Assembly: GCA_013115135.1 (NCBI GenBank)
Contig: JABANP010000478.1
Coordinates: forward strand, 1-40,519
Direction of reading: 5' to 3'
DNA length: 40,519 nt
Source: Perkinsus olseni
Lineage: Eukaryota > Perkinsozoa > Perkinsida > Perkinsidae
The notes beneath the pieces were generated by a model, which was given only the letters and a program-made list of their open reading frames with translations, was not told the DNA's origin and searched no databases. The translations under genes were made by a program, and so were the position numbers. Below, piece after piece: positions 21,001-29,843 of the stretch. Within the stretch, counting starts at the first letter, position 1; each line of letters starts with the position of its first letter.

Positions 21001-22302
21001 CAGTTGAGCCACCTGTTCAGTCGTCTGACCGCATCTGAGAGAGAAATGCCTCGACAAGGAATCGTACTCGGGACCTCTCACCTGATGTTCAATAGCTGCC
21101 TTAGCTGGTTTATTTGTCGCTTAACATCGTCAACCTCTTTGGACGAGCTCTGCTTCTCGGCCAAGTCCGTCAAAGCTCGAGTAATCTCTCCCAAGCGAGT
21201 ATTATAGGCGAGTAAAATCTACACCCGACCGTATTTGCGTAAGCGAAAGATCCCCGGTTCGATCCCGGCACCTCTTCATTCCTCGTCTTTGCCGTCATTA
21301 TCTGTCTAACAACCTCCTGCATTTCGTTCATCATCTTCACATTATGCCTCTTTATCAGCGCCTGACAAACAAGATTGGCCACGATAATAGCAACAGTAAG
21401 TTCGCTGTCAAGCCATCTCGAATTCTCAGGGTTGAACTACCGAATTTTCCCAAGCGACGATGCGACCGAATCCACCTCGCTGCAACGAGAGTCGGATCAA
21501 TGAGGGTCCTTCATAGACTAGGGGTCTGCAATCGAATTCAGGTATCTTACTAGGGACTTAGAATTTCAGAATTTTTGAATTTCGAGAGCCCTCGAAGGAT
21601 CGAATTCAACGTGTGAAAGACGCTCCTGGGAGCGCCACTCTAGAAACTGAGGAAGGCAGCGGTCTAATGAACACTCGGTCTTATCCTGGAACTCAGAATT
21701 GATTTTCGCGTAGAATGAATCTATTTTAAAATCCGATTCCGAGTTTCAAAATGGTTTCGTTGAACGCCTCAATTTTCAAAGCGTTCAAGGCTCCAAGCTT
21801 CGACACTACCCAACACAGGAAGACTTCTCAGTCACTCTTCCCCTACCCCAACTACCTGTTCCATCAGTACCATCTTTTTCTCAACACCATCCATCACCAT
21901 CGGCCACACCTGTCCACCACCCCAGCATGCCCATCGTCACAGTAGCAACAGCAGGGCCTACAGCTTCCAGCATCGTCTGATGGTCCGGGTTGGGGGCCTT
22001 GGGACAGGGCAACCTCTGACCACCACCACCACCACCCTCCGGCACGTTGGCCGTCTCAAATGCCTTATGCGAGGTAGCTGTCGGCAACTTCTGAAGAGTG
22101 TGAGGTGAAAGGAGGTCATCCAGACTCGAGGCTGCTGCTACTTCGGGATCCTCACCGCTGCCAAGGGACTGCCCTGCAGGAGTCACTGAGGGGAGAGGAG
22201 GAAATCTTCCGCGTGCGCAAGATACGTCGGGGGAGTACTACAGCTGAAGTGACGCAGAAGCTCTTCCTCGTCGTCCAACCTTCTCTGTTCTGTTGAATCC
22301 AT
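18033..22302 (-). CDS. Coiled-coil, Gln-rich protein with two CCCH zinc fingers (19 exons, 657 aa)
   Basis: Nineteen exons with fully consistent phases: 22239-22302, 21962-22185, 21856-21909, 21272-21361, 21082-21185, 20992-21034, 20826-20894, 20453-20524, 20250-20405, 19948-20055, 19622-19682, 19435-19568, 19310-19388, 18911-19010, 18770-18857, 18584-18721, 18373-18515, 18189-18324, 18033-18143. The summed length is divisible by three and ends at TAG. Residues about 105-230 form heptad-rich coiled coil (EKKMVLMEQALIKRHNVKMM and onward); polyQ runs follow. Finger 1 is CPFISTFGWCKFGDNCQFIH (CX8CX5CX3H) and finger 2 is CKFNSAGKCAYGSRCAYNH (CX7CX5CX3H); an intron interrupts each. CCCH fingers usually bind RNA, so an mRNA-binding regulator is likely. 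The junction 19948 to 19682 is the weakest: another exon may lie there. Confidence 0.8.
18516..18583 (-). other. Intron related in sequence to the neighbouring intron 18722-18769
   Basis: In transcript sense this intron contains GCGTTGAGGAAATGCAAG, then TATTG and GATGGGCAAG. The preceding intron (18722-18769) contains GCGTTGAGGAAATGCAAG, then AATTG and GATGAGCAAG. Eighteen identical bases in a row, followed by further matching blocks in the same order, indicate a shared origin. Confidence 0.75.
19031..19110. repeat. Four 20-bp tandem repeats in an intron
   Basis: Units starting AATCGTTCACCCAATA at 19031, 19051, 19071 and 19091 differ only at one to three bases near their ends. A partial copy set with the same trailing TTAATCGTTAACCTGCC sequence lies at about 19170-19230. 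All are in the 299-nt intron (19011-19309) between the polyQ exon and the first CCCH exon. Confidence 0.9.
20162..20222 (-). repeat. tRNA-derived SINE-like element
   Basis: Read on the minus strand: GGCAGTGGTAGAGCGAGT (A-box-like D arm), TCTGTCTCGCGAAAGG (anticodon-arm-like) and TCGTGAGTTCTATTCTC (B-box-like T arm). The acceptor stem does not close, so it is not a functional tRNA. It lies in sense in the 194-nt intron 20056-20249 of the CCCH gene. Confidence 0.65.
21200..21276 (+). repeat. tRNA-derived SINE-like element
   Basis: Plus-strand sequence with GCGTAAGCGAAAGATCC and a clear B box and T arm, CCGGTTCGATCCCGG (4-bp stem, TTCGATC loop). The D arm is poor and no acceptor stem is seen. 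It is antisense to the CCCH gene, and the 5' splice site of intron 21186-21271 falls inside its 3' end. Confidence 0.6.
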
Positions 22303-22340
22303 AATGATTCGGGGCAAAGAAGGTGACCTAGGTCGAAGGC

Positions 22341-22428
22341 GAGTGACAGAGCGACTAATTAGGCGAGCGCGACGAACGTGACGCCGACTTGCCGGAGGTC
22401 TGGGGTTCGATCCCCGCCCTGTCCACCC
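22341..22428 (+). repeat. tRNA-derived SINE-like element or tRNA pseudogene
   Basis: GACAG (22345-22349) can pair with CTGTC (22419-22423) as a short acceptor stem. A B box GGGTTCGATCCCC is followed by CTGTCCACC. The T stem is imperfect and the D and anticodon arms do not fold well. It lies 38 bp upstream of the CCCH gene start codon, in the opposite direction. Confidence 0.5.
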
Positions 22429-22429
22429 T

Positions 22430-23569
22430 TTAAATTCCCGCGACTTGTATAAGCCCAACAACCACAACTAATGCTTAATAAGCACTTTACATATCGTCCG
22501 AAGCAGGCCAGTATCTTACGGGAAGGGACTGCCTCTGGTGTTGCACGCACGCACAAGATGCGCATCTGGAACAGGTTACTAGCCTCTCCTCAGTAGACCT
22601 GAGAGTGCTCCCAGGATCGACTTTTGCACGTTAAATGTGGTCCTGGTAGCGTTATTGAAATTCAGGAGGGGCTATTGAACGCCAGGAAGTGGTCCCCATT
22701 AGCTTGGGACAAATATCGATTCCTCGGGCTTGAATTGGGAGAAGTCTGTGAGCACGTTCTAGGGGCTTCGTAGCCTCCAAGCTGGAGAACGACAGCATCT
22801 TGCAAAAACCACAGAAAGATAGCATTCCCGAGGGGGAGAGAAGCAGTCCCCTCTCTGTTCAGCAAACCAGTTCTGAGACTCAAAATCGATTCTGCAAGTG
22901 ATTCCTGCACGGTAATTGCTTCTGAGTGATTCAGAGACCGTTAATTGATCACTCTAATTAACCTCTCATGCAACGGTCATATCCTTTCGTCTACTTTGAA
23001 CGCACGAGAATGACAGCGTATTTTCGGTCCGGTGCAGTTTCTGCAAAAAAAATCCACGTATTAGTCGTTTTTATGATGAGCGCTGCCGCCGTCGAGAGTG
23101 ATGGCGGTAAACGGAGGAAAGTCACATGTGGAGGAGCTTTCTTGAGGGTGAGATGTTTCCATCTTGACCTATTCCGCATCTTCCTCCCTCAACATCGGGA
23201 TACCTTCAGTTACCCTTGGAGGTGTTGTCCGCTAAGTTCAGGAGTGATCGGAAGGATATTGAGCGAGACTTGTTGTTAATTCATAACTTTATATCAAGTG
23301 GCAAGGTAAGAATATTTTACCTCACCCCAATCAAGCTAATATAACTTTTCACACCAGTATCTTTTTCTGCCGGTTCTTCCCTCAGTAACATCAGTATATT
23401 ATACTGTCTTATCATCTTCTTATAGTACCGCCGGTATTTTATTGTATATTTTACGTGGACCCCGTCATGCTGGTACAACTTTCTAACCCAGTATCTTCTG
23501 CTGTCGTATCTTTTTACAGTACTGTCAGTATTTTTTGTTGTCACATCTCCTTGTAATACACCACTCATA
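22430..23569. other. Divergent intergenic region between CCCH and GID9 genes
   Basis: This region should hold the start regions of two divergent genes. It contains the hairpin repeat at 22603-22660 (relative of 7743-7794) and no supported exon. No TATA-like or other defined promoter element could be assigned. Confidence 0.35.
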
Positions 23570-26500
23570 ATGATGATTAGCACGCCAAAAATACCTCCGA
23601 AATCCGCAACTAAAAAGCACCTCTTGAAAGACGCTGAGCGGGAAGTCTATGAAAATTACGTGGAATTGAAAAAGTAGAACCTCCGCTGCTCTCCAGGATA
23701 TTGAATTTTTAAGAAATTGCTTTTCAACTAAATACGTCAGGTCGCTGCGGCAGCGAACCCGGCAGAGACCGTTGAGAAATTACTCAAAAAACTGGACATC
23801 GTCGAAGGTCGAGTGAGCGAGAAAAAACGAGAGCAAGTGAGTTTGGCGATGGTGGTGGGAGAGCGTCGTTCACAGTGAGCGTCGATAACAATCCCTTTCT
23901 ACCGTTGAAAGTCGCCTCAAATCATTCTTTAGAAATACCCAGCGGTTTCGGTATACGGTTCCTATGAGCGTAAGAAATAGCTGTACAACGAGAATTTTTC
24001 CTCTGGATTTTTCTCGGGATAATCATCGACCACTGCTTCCGTTAATCTGTTCGATCCTCGTAACCGTCCAGTTGGACGTTGCGCGTTTCTCTCTGGAGTC
24101 TGCCGAGAATCCATTTTCTTTTCTGTGCGAACAGCAGTGTCATTATAAATAAAACATCCCCATTTCCCGTGACTTTCGCAGTGCCGGAATTTCGACTCGA
24201 AATTGCGGCCCAATTTCGAACCGTCACGCAAGCAAGAGCCTCTGGAGGTCTCATGATGAGGATAATTTGGGGATGGTGTGGTATTGGAGCGAAAATACTC
24301 GTGGAATGCGCTCGCCGAGGCCGGATGGACTTATTCTGCAGGCGAATTTAGTTGATGCAATTAAGCGGCGCGTGACGGTGATGGAGAATATCACGGCAGG
24401 CAGTGACATCGATGATCTGGCCGACTGGAGTGACCCCGATACACTTCTTCTGATGGAGTGGTTGGTGCGGAACGGCTTCTCACGGACTCTGACGAAACTC
24501 ATGGAGACCCCACAGAAAGGTGAGTCTCGGAAATATCGTCCCATCGCAGACGATGCTCACGCCACCCGATATCAGCTTCGCTGGATCAAGTTCGGCGAAC
24601 TTCCATTCTTCTGCTCATCAGCAGAAATTTTCGCCTCAGAATTTTCGGGAAATTTCATATACCACGATCGTTTAATTTTTTCCCGAAATTTTCCACGCGA
24701 TTACCGAGGGGGCTTGGTCGGAAAAGATCGCTCCATCGAAGACGATCTTTACATCGTTCTCTATCCTTCGGGACGCGTAGCAAATTGCTACCAGCGAAAC
24801 TATTATATTAAAGAGAGTTTCAAAGCTTCGGGCACTACTCTGAACGATCCATCTCCTCAACGAACGATCGAACGAAACTGAGAGGCGTTCAACGCGCCGT
24901 AACTGACCGAACTGAACGTGTAAAAATCAATTCTAGAATGGATTCTGATTCTCAGAATCACTTACTGGTCAAGGGGTAAACCGTACGATGCCCACGACGT
25001 TATGAAACTCGCTGCATTGCTTTAATATATTACTTTTGCAACATGATGTTGGGCAAAATTCCATTTTAGTGTCCCAGCGTCGCCAGAAAATTTGTGACAA
25101 ATTTTCTGACGACGACAAATTATTTGTCTCACTATTCTCTGAGGATTTTGCTGGGCACTTAATTTTTCCCTTATACATCCCGTTTTTTCCGCGCTTAGTG
25201 GAAAATTTTCGATCTCAGCAAGTATAGTTTTTCAGTGAATTTACCCTGGTCTGTTTTTAGATTTCCTTATCGGCCAGGGAGGTTTGGCAAGGGAATCTTT
25301 CGACCCCGACGTCGCCGTGGATGAGAAGATACGGGGTATTAAGAAAGCCTTGCGAAACGGTGATGTGGCTCCCGCTATTGAATGGTACAAATCATGCCGA
25401 AGTCGAATTGACAAGATGCACAAAACTACAGGGAAGGAGGACTCAACTGCCGAGGTGCCACGTCTCGTGAGGGGACCTGGGGCCAGGCCGACGCGAGAGG
25501 ACGAGAGTAGTGGTTATGATAAAAGCTGTGGCTTTATCATTACTATAGGAACAGTTACTACTAGTGGCGCAGTTTCACGATCACAGTGGACGAACAGAAT
25601 TTCTGCTTTTCCATTGACTGTGTACGTACTCAGTGTAATTTAGGAATACTCTGGAGTTTCACCCGTAATGCGTGAAGTGGCGTTTTACGCCAAGTGTTTT
25701 TCTGGCGTAAAACTGTTTACACTAGTGTTTTTCATATCGCGGGTGAAACTCCTCCGTTTATGTATCATTATACTGTGTTTCTGTGAATTTCCATTTATGA
25801 AAAACAATTTTTGCATACCACATCGCGGAAAGCGACACTCCACGTATCACGGAGGAAACTCCAGTGTTTTATCAAGCGCCAGTCTTTCGTATTCTCTGGG
25901 GTTGGGAAATGTCCTCGCAACAGATCGAACCTTTCCCGAGAAGACGATATTGCCGTCTAGAATTTCCGAAGGCTCCTCTAGGTTCACGCAGAGAACGATG
26001 AACGCCAGCAGTCGCACGAGATGGACTTATTGACGGTTCTTCACTTGTATGAAGTCACTCGGTTGCTGGAAGGCTCTGACGAGGGAAGGTTCGAGCGGGC
26101 GGTGGAGTATGTCAGAAAGGCTGCCGAGGAGGGCGATATTGCTGGTAATAGCGGCTCTAGTCGACTTCCGCGGGAAGGTACTTTCCCTTATGTAAAAAAG
26201 TCGAAAGAATTGGAAATAAAAAAGTACAATCGAGCGGGACCTGTATGGCAACGGACGCGGGCTGTTCCGGAGCTTTCGACTACAACGCAGTTAATGGTTG
26301 ATGAAGCTGCACAATTTCCGCCACAAAATTATAAAAAAATTTTTTTGTGTGAAAATCGTTGTTGAGAGAATTTCGTTTTGTTGTTCGAAATTGCCATTTG
26401 GAACCCCGAGAGTGTGCGAGAAAGGTGATTATCGGTTGTCGATCGGCTGTCGACTAGAGCCGTTGAGATTGTGCAAGATGCAGCAAGATTGCAAGATTTC

Positions 26501-27709
26501 AGGACCGAATCTGGGTGTGGCTTGTCGGGCAGTGAGCTGCGGCATTCGTGGTGCGCATGAGCATGGCGTTGGTGATGATACTGCTGCCTTTTGGTGTATC
26601 CAAGGTCGATCCTCGTCCGACGCAAGGTAGGTCGTATCCGAGATATTATGATATGCTTTCGACTCGCGAGAGAACCGCGACTCAGCGTGCTATGATGAGC
26701 TTGGGGGTGTGCGTTTGCAGGTAGTCTGCACGCCAGTGGAACGTTCATCGGACTTTCATGCGTGAAATTAAAAAAGTAGTGAAATACATATTTCGTAATT
26801 TTCGTGTTTTTGACTTGGCGAAAAACTGCACTTCACGCATTACGGGCGAATTGTTCTTTCCTTCCGAGGACTTTTTCCGCACAGGAAAGATCCGCAAAGA
26901 TATGCTCCCGTCCGAAGTTCGATGTCAGGCTTGAGACTGCCTTGAGCCTTCTGGACGACTACACAAGATTCGTCTATTATAATGACGATATATCCTCCGC
27001 TGCTCTTTCGGATAGTGGATCGATGATGGAACGACTGGTGCGGGTAGGACCACTCTATGTGAATAGAGTTGGTTGCGTGAGTCAAGTCCAACGTCCCAAA
27101 GCGGCTTAGTGTTTATTCAAGAGGGATTAGTTCGGGCAAGTTTATTGAACACAGAAAGTAGCGCTCATCCTAGTCTCGTTGTGGATGGCGGCTTTAATTC
27201 GACCCATTTCCGGGGGCAAACCTTGGAGAGTAATCGGTTGTGCAAGTTGTCTACTGATATCGCTGCGTTGGCGTCACTGAGTCTAACGGGCTCCGCCCCT
27301 TATACGTCACTTAATCGGTTGAGATGAAAATTTGACGATAAGTCAGTTCGAGTTGAAATTTAAACCAGAGGTGTTTATCATAGGAGTTTCAGCCAGGATA
27401 TGAAAAACACTAGTGAAAAACACGTCTCACACTCTCACTTTGTAAACAACGTTCATCGCGTGTTTATCATTGATATTATAACCATTTCAGGCTGGGGTTT
27501 TCGCTCTGGCAACTCCCACCTGTCCAAGTAACGCTAGCGCTTCGTGTCCGTGCTGTGACCCCCTGTGCCACTCCTGGGGGTTCCAACAGGGCATGGAGCA
27601 TCCGACGAGATTGCGGAGTCATCTGGTGTGCCCTTACACCGGTCGAATAATGGTGAGCCGCGTTTATGGGAGTCATTGGGAGCTGCATCCCACGGGCGGT
27701 AGTTTTTAA
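23570..27709 (+). CDS. GID/CTLH E3 ubiquitin ligase subunit MAEA/GID9-like
   Basis: LisH-CTLH-CRA-RING protein of the GID/CTLH ubiquitin ligase. Exons: 23570-23659 (junction uncertain), 23741-23836, 23933-23969, 24182-24247, 24352-24519, 25261-25466, 25994 to 26144 or 26177, 26885-27043, one near 27200-27290 with unresolved borders, and 27491-27709. LisH: DPDTLLLMEWLVRNGFSRTL. CTLH: IRGIKKALRNGDVAPAIEWY, ending SRIDKM (compare SRLRKM in human MAEA). CRA: LHLYEVTRLLEG and RFERAVEYVRKA. C-terminus: AGVFALATPTC then CPCC, LRSHLVCPYTGRIM, matching the MAEA 'AGLSAxKTPxC...CPVC...SxLVCxISG' degenerate RING. This supports MAEA over RMND5. A strong GTGAGC donor after GRIM means the true C-terminus may lie in a further exon. 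In yeast and animals the complex targets metabolic enzymes. Its long introns hold several MITE copies. Confidence 0.8.
25653..25752. mobile_element. 100-bp MITE, GGAGTTTCACCCG terminal repeats (best copy)
   Basis: Perfect 13-bp inverted repeats GGAGTTTCACCCG (25653-25665) and CGGGTGAAACTCC (25740-25752), with an internal GGCGTTTTACGCC-like palindrome. No clear target duplication. It sits in the GID9 intron 25467-25993. Confidence 0.8.
25780..25863. mobile_element. Degraded copy of GGAGTTTCACCCG-type MITE
   Basis: The right end CACTCCACGTATCACGGAGG then AAACTCC matches the family end (CACGCATTACGGGTGAAACTCC-like); the left end has decayed. In the same GID9 intron as the reference copy. Confidence 0.45.
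26752..26862. mobile_element. Degraded copy of GGAGTTTCACCCG-type MITE
   Basis: Contains TTGGCGAAAAACTGCACTTC and CACGCATTACGGGCGAA, matching the family interior and end. It lies immediately before the 3' splice site of GID9 exon 26885-27043. Confidence 0.5.
27383..27470. mobile_element. Degraded copy of GGAGTTTCACCCG-type MITE
   Basis: Starts GGAGTTTCAGCCAGGATATG, then AAAAACACTAGTG, nearly identical to the reverse complement of the reference copy over 33 bp. It lies in the last resolved GID9 intron. Confidence 0.6.
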
Positions 27710-27950
27710 CTGAGAATAGCGGAAGTTGTGGTATTATATAACGTGGTCGATGGCTCCATGAAATGCACCTATAAAATATTGAGCGTTTCCTGTTAGGGCT
27801 GCCGTTTATGACGAGAATTAATTTTGCGGCTTCGGAATTGGGAAATTTTTTCTACTAGTATTTTTCCGCATCCCGGATGAACCTCTAGTGAGGGAGGAGT
27901 TATCTGGTCATTTCTATGGTCATCTCACTGCGCTGTCATCGATGATTTTT

Positions 27951-28750
27951 CTACATCACTGCTCCTTCCGTTCGTTGTGACAGCAGCGTTCCGGCCAACT
28001 GCATAACGCAAGAAAGAGCTAGTCGTTGCCGAGCTAGCCCAGCGGCATCAAGATTGATGAAGCCGGCGACGACGTTGGACTTCGAACTGACATACACGCC
28101 AGTCATCGCCCTGGACTGCTGAGGTCTTGGTCTCAGGAGCAAGCCCTGGCCAGTCCGGCTGGTCACGTTCTATCGTCACATTGCATGTCTCTTTTATCGA
28201 AGGAGAATGGGGGCTCATCATCCAGGAGCGACGAGCATGTCAGAAAGTTACGCTGTCCGGTGACAGGCGCTGAGTATGATGCTGAAGATTACACTAGAAT
28301 ATTTTCAACATGAATTGGATGGGTGTTGATTTACAGTGCGCTTCAGCGAAGACGGGAAAATTTGTTCGCCCGGTTTGTTCTGTGCGTGAGTTTTAAGTTC
28401 AACGCCGAGAACCGCCTTAGTCAGACTAGCACCGATGTACCTTGCCAAGGCGTATGAAGGATGAGGAAAGCTTGCCTGAGATCTGTCCGACGGTCTCAAA
28501 CGACAGCTCGTCTGCAGTAACGAGAAAAGACTTTCAACGATTTTGGCATCTGCCACAACGACCGGATTTTTATCGCGCTCGAAGGTCCCGGGGCGGCGTG
28601 GTGGTGGATGGTACGGCAAGTGAGGATGTAAGTCTTGCCGTACCACTCCTTTCCTGCATGCAACGGTCCTGGACTGCTTCTGCCGCCGTGAATAGGGCGC
28701 CGTCTGCTGGTGTGCATGCGTGCAGGATTCTTGTGCAATTCCTGTCTACA
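27951..28750 (-). CDS. Candidate unknown gene fragment
   Basis: Coding-like minus-strand stretches: a terminal exon (TGVYVSSKSNVVAGFINLDA, then AGLARQRLALSCVMQLAGTL, TAG at 27951), and an exon ending AAGCGCACT|GTAAAT near 28335 with ALARYIGASLTKAVLGVEL and ELKTHAQNKPGEQIFPSSLK. Upstream lies NPVVVADAKIVESLFSLLQ. Junctions and start are unresolved. No family recognised. Confidence 0.35.
28609..28645. repeat. Perfect 12-bp inverted repeat
   Basis: TGGTACGGCAAG (28609-28620) and CTTGCCGTACCA (28634-28645) with a 13-nt loop. Confidence 0.9.
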
Positions 28751-29027
28751 TTCTCTTGTTAGCGTTGGGAGCGCCGTCTGTCTCTGATTGCTCCAAGTCT
28801 TCAATAACTGTGAGTGGGGGCAAACGAGAAATATCCTCAGGTGCCTCCTGAAAATTTACAATTTTTCTTCGTTTTTTCCGCGGTTTTCGTCGTAGTGAAA
28901 ATATCGAGACTTTCTCTCAATAACACTTTCGACGATGTACTCTCCCCCCTCGAGCCTTCCGTCCATCAACATACATTAGTAAACTTGATTTGCCGTTTTC
29001 CAGTACTTTTATTATCTTACCCAACTT

Positions 29028-29843
29028 ATGTGCTCCCCTTCAATAACATCATCATCTTCAACTAAAACATCATGTGGTTCCCCATCTAGCGTTGACTGTG
29101 ACTTGGACTGTCAGCTCTACAACACCTTCCTACATTTTGGCGGTCCGAGCGAGCCTGCCGTACCCGAACCCGAAGAGCAGTCGACCTTCCGCCGCCGCCC
29201 TCGAAGTCTTTCCTGTACCAGATTTCAGCGGGAGCCTCGGCGGTCTTCGTACAAGGTTGGTTCGGAGGACGACGAAACGCCTACTGATGATTCTTCCAAC
29301 CTCGATGGCAACGAGAAGCAGTTCACGACGGTGATGATACACAATCTGCAATCTCATTGCAATGTCGACTACTTTCAGCGGGTGCTCGACGCGGCGGGCT
29401 TTCGGGGTTCCTACGACTTCCTCTATGTGCCGCTGAACTTCAAGACTCACGAAGTCGTGGGGTTCGCTTTTGTCAACTTCGGTGACCAGGAGCACGCTCA
29501 GAAGATGATCGACGGTTTCAACGACTTGGTCCTTGACGGTTGCCTTCCTTTGGTGGTGGAACCTGCCAAAAATCAGGGCCTGCAAGCCCAGATAGATCAC
29601 CTTCGAGAGAGTCCGGTGAACGCCGCCGAGGAGGAGTTCCGCCCGAAGCTTTTCGAGCTAGGTACGGGTCTCCAATTGGAATTTCCTGCTCCTACCAACC
29701 CTCGCCCTCCTCGTCGGTCACATCGCCACAGAAGGCGTGTACGTGAGTACGTTCCACAGAAACCGAAGCCAGTCGAGGTCTGTGACCCGTACGCTCAAAC
29801 ACACTTGGACTACAGTATGGCCCTTGGGGACCTTCTACTGTGA
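29028..29843 (+). CDS. Mei2-like C-terminal RRM RNA-binding protein
   Basis: An intronless 271-aa protein, unusual among these intron-rich neighbours. Residues 98-200 form the Mei2/TEL-type C-terminal RRM: FTTVMIHNLQ (strand 1), helix NVDYFQRVLDAAGF, the family signature YDFLYVPLNFKTHEVVGFAF, then VNFGDQEHAQKMI. The Mei2 family reads 'TTVMIRNIPNKY...YDFLYLPIDF...GYAFINF', so the call is clear. The canonical IPNKY is here LQSHC, so part of the first RNP2-linked loop has diverged. The N-terminal 95 residues are Ser/Arg/acidic and probably disordered. The C-terminus has a basic patch (RPPRRSHRHRRRVREYVPQK), then an acidic/hydrophobic tail. Mei2-type RRMs bind RNA in meiosis and differentiation control in fungi and plants; the role here is unknown. 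The lack of introns could mean retroposition, but no poly(A) tract or direct repeats are evident. Confidence 0.85.
   Translation: MCSPSITSSSSTKTSCGSPSSVDCDLDCQLYNTFLHFGGPSEPAVPEPEEQSTFRRRPRSLSCTRFQREPRRSSYKVGSEDDETPTDDSSNLDGNEKQFTTVMIHNLQSHCNVDYFQRVLDAAGFRGSYDFLYVPLNFKTHEVVGFAFVNFGDQEHAQKMIDGFNDLVLDGCLPLVVEPAKNQGLQAQIDHLRESPVNAAEEEFRPKLFELGTGLQLEFPAPTNPRPPRRSHRHRRRVREYVPQKPKPVEVCDPYAQTHLDYSMALGDLLL

Noticed and set aside
22341..22428. Functional tRNA gene
   Set aside because: B box is good but the T stem has mismatches and the D and anticodon arms do not fold; treated as a SINE or pseudogene.
24267..24881. Single 204-aa plus-strand ORF as a complete gene
   Set aside because: Only 24352-24519 is coding by family comparison (LisH region); the rest reads through intron sequence.
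27476..27688. Minus-strand 70-aa ORF
   Set aside because: Shadow of the GID9 terminal exon on the plus strand.
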